13,526 nt of DNA from Micrococcales bacterium (GTDB lineage Bacteria; Actinomycetota; Actinomycetes; Actinomycetales; Dermatophilaceae), in NCBI GenBank assembly GCA_030537915.1, contig JAUNUZ010000004.1, forward strand, positions 1-13,526. Reading direction: 5' to 3'. Positions 5,613 through 13,526 of the stretch are shown here, one piece after another. The stretch's first letter is position 1; each line of letters begins with the position of its first letter. A program made the translations under genes and the position numbers. Below the pieces are notes generated by a model. That model did no database searches. It was given only the letters and a program-made list of their open reading frames with translations, and was not told where the DNA came from.

Positions 5613-8600
5613 ATGCCCGTCACTGCGTCCACGCCACCGACGTCCCCCCACCCGACCGGCTCGGGCCAGGCCGACAGCGCCATGGCCGGTCGCGCCTCGC
5701 GATCGAATTCCGCGCCGGGGCCTCGACAGGAGTTCTGCGCCCGCACGATCACGTGGCTCTACGCCCTGGGCGGCCTGAGCTCGGTCTTCCTCTGGCTGCT
5801 TGATCACGGCACCCGACGCGAGCACGGCAGCTTCGTGGAGCTGCTTTTCAGCTTCCTCAACGTGCCGGTCTCGGACTCGCTGGTCTCGATCGTTCTCCTC
5901 GTCCTTTCGGCCCGGATGCTCGTCGGGCGCAAGCGCGTCGGCCTAGCCGTCGTCGCCGGCTTCCAAGTGGTCGGCATCGCGGTCGGGGCCATGACATTGC
6001 TGCGCGTCACGACCTACACCGGGCCTGAGATCCTCGACCCGTGGAGCGATCGTTTCCTGCTCGGGCCGGGGCTGGACATCGCGGGGATCGCCTCCGGAGT
6101 GTTCGTGCTCGGGTTGTGCTGGTGGTGTCGTCCGGCTTTCCCGGGGCGCCTGCGGCCGGGATCCTGGGGGATCCTCGTCACAACGGTGCTAGGTGGCCTC
6201 CTGCTCACCACCGTGGTCGCGTGGGTCTGCCTGCTCATCTGCGATCCGGCCGGGCCCCTCGAGCGGGTGTTGCGCGCGACCTTGCTGCGAGCGCTGGGGG
6301 CCGGCGGGGCCCTTGACCGGCGGTACCTCCTGGATGTCCCCGGCTGGGTTCCCCAACTCGTCTCCGCCACCTTCGCAGCCACGCTGGTGCTTGCGGTCTT
6401 CCTCTTCACCCGCTCGACGCGCAACCCCAACCAGTGGAGCCCCGACCGTGAGTTGGCGATCCGCCGGTTGCTGGCCGTCTGGGGCGACGAAGACTCGCTG
6501 GGCTACTTCGCCACGCGGCGCGACAAGTCCTACGCCTTCTCACCCGATGGCGCGGCGGCCGTCTGCTATGACGTCGTCGCCGGCGTCTCGCTCGCCTCGG
6601 GCGACCCGATCGGGCAGCGCTCGGCCTGGCCGCGGGCGGTCGCGCAGTGGAAGGCGGAGGCGCGGTATTTCGGATGGATCCCGGCCGTGCTCGGGACGAG
6701 TGAGTCCGGCGCGCGCGGCTACATAGACGCCGGCTTCGACGCGTTGGCGCTCGGCGATGAGGCGATCCTGCAGACCGCACACTTCCGTATCAACAACACC
6801 TCGATGACCGACGTGCGCCGCGCCGCGCAACGCGCCCGACGCGCCGGCCTGACGGTCCGGTTGCGCCGGCAGGAGGAGTTGGACCCAGCCGAAGTCACCG
6901 CGCTGAATCAGCTCGCGGACCGCTGGCGGGTGGGGGAGGTCGAGCGCGGGTTCTCCATGGCGATGGATCGGCACGGGGATCCGGCAGACGGGCGCATTCT
7001 CTACGTCACCGCGCACCGCGACACCCCTGCGCTGCCCCAGAGCTGCGCGCTCGAGACGACGGACGCACCCGCCAGCCTCGACGTCAGCGATGTCGTCGGG
7101 CTGTTGACCTTCGTCCCGTGGGGTGCGCACGGGCTGTCCCTCGACCTCATGAGACGGGACCCCAGCGCCCCGAACGGCACGACCGAACTGCTCGTCACCG
7201 ATCTCATGCGCCAGTGCGAGGACCTTGGCATCCGGGTGGTTTCGCTCAACTTCGCCTTCCTGCGCGGGGTCTTCGCCGATGCCGAGCGGCTCGGCGCGGG
7301 GGTGCTGACGAAGATCAACTCCTCGCTGCTCGGCATCTTTGACCGCGTCTTCCAGCTCGAGCGCCTCTATCGGGCCAACCAGAAGTACGCCCCGACGTGG
7401 CAGCCCCGCTATCTGTGCGTCGATTCCCGGGTGTCGATCCCGCAGGTCGCCGTGGCGTGCGGCCAGGCAGAGGGCTTCCTGCCCCGCCCGCTGCACCGGC
7501 GGCGGACCCCCGGACTGGACGCGGCGCACCTTGGCCAGATCCGCAGGCTCGAGACGGTCGAGACGCTCGACGTCGAGAAGCTGGGCCCCCGGCGCTCGGA
7601 CCAGACGCTCGTCCGGCTGACGCACCTGCGTCGGCTTGTCGAGATCGACGGCACCGGTTATCCCCTGGGTGTCGGCCCGGCAATCGGGGTCGCGCAGCTC
7701 GCCGAGTCCCTGCGGGGGGCCGGAGCGAGCCTCGAAGGCGAACCGAGCGACCGGACCGATCCGAGCGACGCGGCGCAAACGGGGGCGTCGATGCGTGTGG
7801 CCGGCCGGGTCCGCTCCGTGCGGGACTTCGGCGGGGTGGTCTTCGTGCGGCTCGTCGACGGTGACCACGGCGCCCAGCTCGTCCTCGAGCGGGACGTGAT
7901 CGGGGCTCGGCGGTTGCTCGAATTCACGCAGGTCGTCGACGGGGGTGACATCCTGCTCGTCACCGCGGCCCCGGGCACGAGCCGTAATGGCACCCCGTCG
8001 CTGCTCGTCTCGCAGTGGCAGGTTCTCGCCAAGGCGCTGCACCCGGTGCCCTTCGACTCGTTCAATGACCCCGATGCCCGGCTTCGGCGGCGCTCGACCG
8101 ACCTCATCGTCCACCCAGAGGACGCCGCGCTGCTGCGGGTACGGAGCAAGGTCATCACCTCTGTGCGGACCACCCTCGACGGGTCGGGCTACCTCGAGGT
8201 GGAGACCCCGATCCTGCACCCGGTGCACGGGGGCGCCTCGGCCCGCCCGTTCACCACCTTCATCAACGCCTACGGCGTCGACCTGTACCTGCGGATTGCG
8301 CCCGAGCTCTACCTGAAGCGGCTCGTCGTCGCGGGGCTCGGCCCGCTGTACGAGATCGGCCGGAACTTCCGTAACGAGGGCGCGGACACGACGCACAATC
8401 CGGAGTTCACCTCACTGGAGGCCTACGAGCCGTTCGGCGACTACACGACGATGCGGGTGCTCACCCAGCGGATCGTCCAGGAAGCGGCGATGAGCGTCTA
8501 CGGTGCACAGGTCCTGCCGCTCGCCGACGCCGACGCCGCTGAGCCCGGCGCTGCCGGTGCGACCCAGGCTCCAGGCGCACCCCGGTTCGTCGATGTCTCG

Positions 8601-9158
8601 GGCGATTGGCCGGTCGTGAAGGTACTGGACGCAGTGAGCGCCGCGGTCGGCACAAGGGTCACGCTTGCGGACGACTTCGAGGGCCTGCTCGCGCTGGCGC
8701 GAGCTCACGAGGTCCCCGTGCGTCCGGGGATGGGGCCGGGCGCGATCGTTGAGGCGCTCTACGGGCAGCTCGTCGAGCCCTCGACCGTGTTTCCCACGTT
8801 CTACATCGATTTCCCCGTCGAGACCTCACCGCTGGCGTCGGGACATCCGGACGACCCGACGCTCGCTCTGCGCTGGGATCTGGTCGCGGGCGGGATGGAG
8901 ATTGGCACCGCCTACTCGGAGCTGGCCGACCCTCTGGTCCAGCGCCGCCGGCTCACCGAGCAATCCCTCAAAGCCGCTGCCGGCGACGCCGAGGCGATGC
9001 AGGTCGACGAGGACTTCCTTCAGGCGCTCGAGGAGGGCATGCCACCCACCGGTGGCCTGGGCATCGGCGTCGACCGGCTCGTAATGCTACTCACCGGGAC
9101 GACCATTCGAGCGGTGCTGTCATTCCCCTTCGTCCGCCCGGATCGGGGCCGCCGCTGA
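5613..9158 (+). CDS. lysX: LysX: lysylphosphatidylglycerol synthetase / lysyl-tRNA synthetase fusion
   Basis: A protein of 1181 residues, about the length of Mycobacterium tuberculosis LysX (1172). After a Ser/Pro/Gly-rich N-terminus come about six membrane segments: residues about 47-63, 88-104, 108-130, 153-172, 185-210 and 247-265. A DUF2156/MprF-type transferase domain follows (about 280-600; SLGYFATRRDK, LASGDPIG, ERGFSMAMDRHGDPAD, LTFVPWG, LSLDLMRRD, NGTTELLVTDL, RVVSLNFAFLRG). It would move lysine from Lys-tRNA to phosphatidylglycerol, lowering surface negative charge. From residue 727 there is an OB-fold tRNA anticodon-binding domain. Then comes a class II synthetase core with motif 1 near VETPILHPVHGGASARPF, motif 2 F919-R-N-E922 and motif 3 G1150-I-G-V-D-R1155. 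Key motifs are intact, so the enzyme should charge tRNA-Lys. I chose the ATG at 5613 because of the GGGGAGG just upstream; an in-frame GTG at 5568 is possible. A hairpin follows the stop. Confidence 0.95.
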   Translation: MPVTASTPPTSPHPTGSGQADSAMAGRASRSNSAPGPRQEFCARTITWLYALGGLSSVFLWLLDHGTRREHGSFVELLFSFLNVPVSDSLVSIVLLVLSARMLVGRKRVGLAVVAGFQVVGIAVGAMTLLRVTTYTGPEILDPWSDRFLLGPGLDIAGIASGVFVLGLCWWCRPAFPGRLRPGSWGILVTTVLGGLLLTTVVAWVCLLICDPAGPLERVLRATLLRALGAGGALDRRYLLDVPGWVPQLVSATFAATLVLAVFLFTRSTRNPNQWSPDRELAIRRLLAVWGDEDSLGYFATRRDKSYAFSPDGAAAVCYDVVAGVSLASGDPIGQRSAWPRAVAQWKAEARYFGWIPAVLGTSESGARGYIDAGFDALALGDEAILQTAHFRINNTSMTDVRRAAQRARRAGLTVRLRRQEELDPAEVTALNQLADRWRVGEVERGFSMAMDRHGDPADGRILYVTAHRDTPALPQSCALETTDAPASLDVSDVVGLLTFVPWGAHGLSLDLMRRDPSAPNGTTELLVTDLMRQCEDLGIRVVSLNFAFLRGVFADAERLGAGVLTKINSSLLGIFDRVFQLERLYRANQKYAPTWQPRYLCVDSRVSIPQVAVACGQAEGFLPRPLHRRRTPGLDAAHLGQIRRLETVETLDVEKLGPRRSDQTLVRLTHLRRLVEIDGTGYPLGVGPAIGVAQLAESLRGAGASLEGEPSDRTDPSDAAQTGASMRVAGRVRSVRDFGGVVFVRLVDGDHGAQLVLERDVIGARRLLEFTQVVDGGDILLVTAAPGTSRNGTPSLLVSQWQVLAKALHPVPFDSFNDPDARLRRRSTDLIVHPEDAALLRVRSKVITSVRTTLDGSGYLEVETPILHPVHGGASARPFTTFINAYGVDLYLRIAPELYLKRLVVAGLGPLYEIGRNFRNEGADTTHNPEFTSLEAYEPFGDYTTMRVLTQRIVQEAAMSVYGAQVLPLADADAAEPGAAGATQAPGAPRFVDVSGDWPVVKVLDAVSAAVGTRVTLADDFEGLLALARAHEVPVRPGMGPGAIVEALYGQLVEPSTVFPTFYIDFPVETSPLASGHPDDPTLALRWDLVAGGMEIGTAYSELADPLVQRRRLTEQSLKAAAGDAEAMQVDEDFLQALEEGMPPTGGLGIGVDRLVMLLTGTTIRAVLSFPFVRPDRGRR

Positions 9159-9175
9159 GGAGCCGCCGGTCGCCA

Positions 9176-9197
9176 GGGCGGACCGGGCTGTCCGCCC
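9176..9197 (+). terminator. GC-rich hairpin after lysX
   Basis: A perfect 8-bp stem GGGCGGAC/GTCCGCCC with a 6-nt loop begins 18 nt after the lysX stop. No T-run follows. It is the best terminator candidate for lysX. Confidence 0.55.
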
Positions 9198-9244
9198 AGA
9201 GCGAAACATGAGCCGGAGGCGCTCAATCGGCGGAACAACCCGGG

Positions 9245-9300
9245 CAGAGCGTGGCGTTGTGCTCTGAGTGTGCCCCTGCTGGTCGAAGGGATCAGGGGCG
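9245..9300 (+). other. Two tandem hairpins in the clpC upstream region
   Basis: CAGAGC (9245-9250) pairs with GCTCTG (9261-9266) around a 10-nt loop. GCCCCTG (9272-9278) pairs with CAGGGGC (9293-9299) around a 14-nt loop. CCTGCT (9275-9280) can also pair with AGCAGG (9304-9309), which would exclude the second hairpin. They lie upstream of the candidate clpC -10 (9315), so they may act as DNA sites or as extra terminators for lysX read-through. A role is not shown. Confidence 0.35.
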
Positions 9301-9314
9301 AGTAGCAGGACAGC

Positions 9315-9334
9315 TAGCATCGAGGTATCTCGAT
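9315..9334 (+). promoter_or_regulatory. Candidate clpC -10 element with an overlapping operator-like palindrome
   Basis: TAGCAT (9315-9320) fits the TANNNT -10 pattern, 31 nt before the clpC ATG. Overlapping its end is a near-perfect palindrome at 9319-9334: ATCGAG, GTAT, CTCGAT. Its arms are 6 bp, and the central four bases mismatch in only one pair. A repressor bound there would cover the start of transcription. No convincing -35 is seen. The palindrome does not look like the ClgR site I remember for actinobacterial clp genes, nor like CIRCE or HAIR. Confidence 0.4.
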
Positions 9335-9351
9335 AGCGAGGGAGCGAGTAC

Positions 9352-11955
<2,604 letters not shown>

Positions 11956-11971
11956 TCAGTAGCGACACGCA

Positions 11972-12011
11972 CGATGAAGGGCCGGGTGCACGTGCACCCG
12001 GCCCTTCATCG
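11972..12011. terminator. Perfect 40-bp palindrome: bidirectional terminator of clpC and the hydrolase gene
   Basis: Two 20-bp arms meet with no spacer. The left arm is CGATGAAGGGCCGGGTGCAC and the right arm is its exact complement. As RNA it would form a stem of about 18 bp with a 4-nt loop on either strand. It starts 16 nt after the clpC stop and ends 9 nt before the stop of the leftward hydrolase gene, so it fits a shared, two-way terminator. No long T-run flanks it. Confidence 0.85.
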
Positions 12012-12020
12012 CGAATCGAC

Positions 12021-12914
12021 TCACACCAGCGCCATCGCCTGTAGAACGTGCTTAGCGATTTCGGATGGGTGGCTATACATCGGGAACTGCCCGGCGTCCA
12101 GGAGATGCACGTCCATGTCCTGGTTATATGCCGTGAGTTCGTACTCAAGCGCGATGCCGCGCTCGTCCCAGGAGTCGACCCCGTGCAGCACCTGCAGAGG
12201 CACCCGCACCTGCCGATAGAGCTCCCGATCGGGGTAGCCGAAGCCCGGATCGAACTCGTAGAAGGTCCGGATGGTGTCGTCGCTCGGCGAGGTGCTTCTT
12301 CCCCCCGGAACCATCCGCACGCCGGCAAGGATCTCGGGGAGCAGGTCGACGTCCTCTCCGATCACCCAGTCTTGGTGCAGGGCAGCTATCTTCGCGACGA
12401 TATGCGCGGACAACGCCTCTTGCGTTGCGCACACTTGGCCGATCCGGAAGCGATCTTTCATGTAGTGGATCATCTCGGGGCTGCCGACGATCTCCACCTC
12501 GGATTCGGCCCCCTCGCGCGTCTCGGGGAATGTCCCGTTGATCGTCACGATGCCGGCGAAGCGCTCCGGTGCCTCGATTGCGGCGGCGAGCGCGAGTGCA
12601 GCGCAGAAGCTCCCGGCCGCGACGACGACCGGGCGGTCCAGTGACAGGGCGTCGGCCACCGTGAAGAGGTCTCGACGATTCTCGCTGCCGGCCAGTGGCT
12701 CCGCGGTGGTGCCACCGTGCCCGCGCAGGGCGGGCGCGACCGCATGGACTCGGTCGCCCAGAGCATCGACGACACCGCTCCACTGCAGCGGCCCCATGCC
12801 CACGTGATGCAAGAGCATCACGGCGGGGCCCTCCCCGGCGAAGTCGAGGACGCTCAGCCGGCCACCCGTAGGTGCTGTAATTTGGCGCTCTTCCACACCT
12901 GAATGATCGCCCAT
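12021..12914 (-). CDS. Alpha/beta-hydrolase-fold protein with Gln in place of the expected catalytic His
   Basis: A protein of 297 residues with the alpha/beta-hydrolase layout. A hydrophobic strand with an oxyanion-type loop comes first (VMLLHHVGMGP), then RGHGGT and a nucleophile elbow at VVVAAGSFCAALAL. S102 would be the nucleophile, though the usual G-x-S-x-G is A-G-S-F-C. The acid residue is probably D247 in VLHGVDSWDE. The C-terminal block that normally reads G-H-F-P-x-x-E-H-P reads G-Q276-F-P-M-Y-S-H-P, with a CAG codon where CAC/CAT would give His. Family members include esterases, haloperoxidase-like and epoxide-hydrolase-like enzymes; I cannot name a substrate. The ATG at 12914 is chosen, with a TTG at 12920 as the alternative. 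An in-frame stop lies just upstream, and no Shine-Dalgarno is seen, so a leaderless mRNA is possible. It lies 60 bp downstream of mutY on the same strand. Confidence 0.85.
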   Translation of the reverse strand: MGDHSGVEERQITAPTGGRLSVLDFAGEGPAVMLLHHVGMGPLQWSGVVDALGDRVHAVAPALRGHGGTTAEPLAGSENRRDLFTVADALSLDRPVVVAAGSFCAALALAAAIEAPERFAGIVTINGTFPETREGAESEVEIVGSPEMIHYMKDRFRIGQVCATQEALSAHIVAKIAALHQDWVIGEDVDLLPEILAGVRMVPGGRSTSPSDDTIRTFYEFDPGFGYPDRELYRQVRVPLQVLHGVDSWDERGIALEYELTAYNQDMDVHLLDAGQFPMYSHPSEIAKHVLQAMALV

Positions 12915-12962
12915 TAACAAGGGTTAGCCAAGTTTTTTGTGTGACCGACACGACAAACTGCT

Positions 12963-12996
12963 CCTGCCTGGCGGTTAACGGGGCAGGCGGTAACCG
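12963..12996 (-). terminator. Weak hairpins around the mutY stop codon
   Basis: CCTGCC (12963-12968) pairs with GGCAGG (12982-12987), and CGGTTA (12972-12977) pairs with TAACCG (12991-12996). The two pairings overlap and both include the mutY stop region. This could end mutY or simply be chance in GC-rich DNA. Confidence 0.25.
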
Positions 12997-13526
12997 ATCG
13001 AGGCCCCGTCGTCGCCGGCACCTGGCTGAGTCTCCGGCTCGATGAGGCCGTCCTGCACGAGTCCGGCCAGGCAGCGCCGCACTCGTCCCGGGTCATCCGG
13101 CCACGCCACCGCGAGCTCCGCTCGCGCGAGCGGGTCCGGGCTGCCACGCATGAGTGCCAGGATGCGTCCGCGCACCTGCCGGTCGGTGCCGTGCCAGGCC
13201 TGCCCTCGCCGTGGCGGTCCGTCGTAGGGCGGCGCGCCGGCGGTCTGCCAGGCGCACCGCTCGCGGATCGGGCAGCTACCGCACCGCGGGGAGCGGGCGA
13301 CGCAAACGAGCGCGCCGAGCTCCATGACGGCGACATTCCAGCGCGCCGAGGTGGCTGGGTCGCTCGGTACGAGGGTTGTGGCGAGCCGGGTCTCGGCCGC
13401 GGTTTGGGAAGGCGCCGCTAGCGCCCGCCCGCTGACCGCCCGCGCCTCGACGCGGCGCACCGTCGTGTCGAGCACCACCCTGCGCCCGCCCGAGGCGCAC
13501 GCCCCCACCCCCCCCCCCCGGTAGGC
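12975..13526 (-). CDS. mutY: MutY, A/G-specific adenine DNA glycosylase, C-terminal part (5' end outside window)
   Basis: The frame is open from the window edge to the TAA at 12975 (183 codons). MutY removes adenine mispaired with 8-oxoguanine. Visible are the end of the helix-hairpin-helix region (A-Y near the window edge) and VVLDTTVRRV, whose Asp is the family's catalytic residue. The [4Fe-4S] cysteines are spaced C-x6-C-x2-C-x5-C (CVARSPRCGSCPIRERC; codons 13254-13304). PPRRGQAWHGTDRQVRGRILALMR and a short winged-helix-like tail follow, typical of actinobacterial MutY without the long NUDIX-like domain of E. coli MutY. Two oddities are seen. The usual D-x-N-V-R is D-T-T-V-R. The stretch before it reads R-G-G-G-V-G-A-C-A-S, where the family normally has T-A-A-A-V-A-x-F-A, across a run of 12 G on the coding strand. 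A GTG at 13508 could mimic a start but lies inside the conserved domain. Confidence 0.92.
   Translation of the reverse strand, partial: AYRGGGVGACASGGRRVVLDTTVRRVEARAVSGRALAAPSQTAAETRLATTLVPSDPATSARWNVAVMELGALVCVARSPRCGSCPIRERCAWQTAGAPPYDGPPRRGQAWHGTDRQVRGRILALMRGSPDPLARAELAVAWPDDPGRVRRCLAGLVQDGLIEPETQPGAGDDGASIGYRLPR
13508..13519. repeat. mutY: C12 homopolymer (G12 in the mutY coding strand)
   Basis: Twelve consecutive C bases on the plus strand lie inside mutY, only 7 nt from the window end. Homopolymers of this length are rare in coding sequence and prone to slippage. They are also prone to sequencing and assembly error. Confidence 0.9.

Noticed and set aside
6540..8396. A 618-codon open frame antisense to lysX
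   Set aside because: Same cause: lysX on the plus strand explains the sequence fully, with intact family motifs.

Overview
The window looks like chromosome from a high-GC Gram-positive bacterium (Actinomycetota). The evidence is strong G+C bias at third codon positions, an Lsr2 nucleoid protein, a LysX-type membrane/lysyl-tRNA synthetase fusion, ClpC with its usual actinobacterial neighbours, and a MutY whose C-terminal tail is of the actinobacterial type. A Micrococcales-like host is my guess. The genus cannot be fixed from the sequence.

Layout, left to right: (1) 1-368, the 3' end of a DUF3180 membrane protein, normally the last gene of the folate (folE-P-B-K) cluster. (2) 369-788, a gene-free gap. 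(3) 789-1679, a Rossmann/DUF2520 protein. (4) 1771-1971, a 66-aa single-pass membrane protein. (5) 2170-2499, lsr2. (6) 2571-5516, a non-homologous end-joining (NHEJ) cassette: a stand-alone LigD-type polymerase and a stand-alone ATP-dependent ligase in one leftward operon, diverging from a rightward ku. (7) 5613-9158, lysX, a 1181-residue fusion of an MprF-like membrane/aminoacyl-transfer module with a complete class II lysyl-tRNA synthetase. (8) 9352-11955, clpC. (9) 12021-12914, leftward, an alpha/beta-hydrolase-fold protein whose expected catalytic His is Gln. (10) 12975-13526, leftward, the C-terminal part of mutY, cut by the window end.

The backbone (fol genes, DUF3180, DUF2520, then lsr2, clpC and mutY) is a known actinobacterial neighbourhood. 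Three things differ from the arrangement familiar from Mycobacterium. panC, panD and coaX are not between the DUF2520 gene and lsr2. A three-gene NHEJ cassette sits directly after lsr2. LysX, not a simple LysS, stands next to clpC.

In function the window groups double-strand-break repair (Ku, polymerase, ligase), oxidative base repair (MutY), nucleoid silencing (Lsr2), protein quality control (ClpC) and membrane lysinylation/translation (LysX). Most intergenic regions carry GC-rich hairpins. The most striking is a perfect 40-bp palindrome between the convergent clpC and hydrolase genes. I found no mobile element, CRISPR array, tRNA or rRNA, and no clear evidence of an entirely new system. The best leads are the split NHEJ set, the LysX replacement, the hydrolase with an altered active site, and the G12 tract plus altered residues in mutY.
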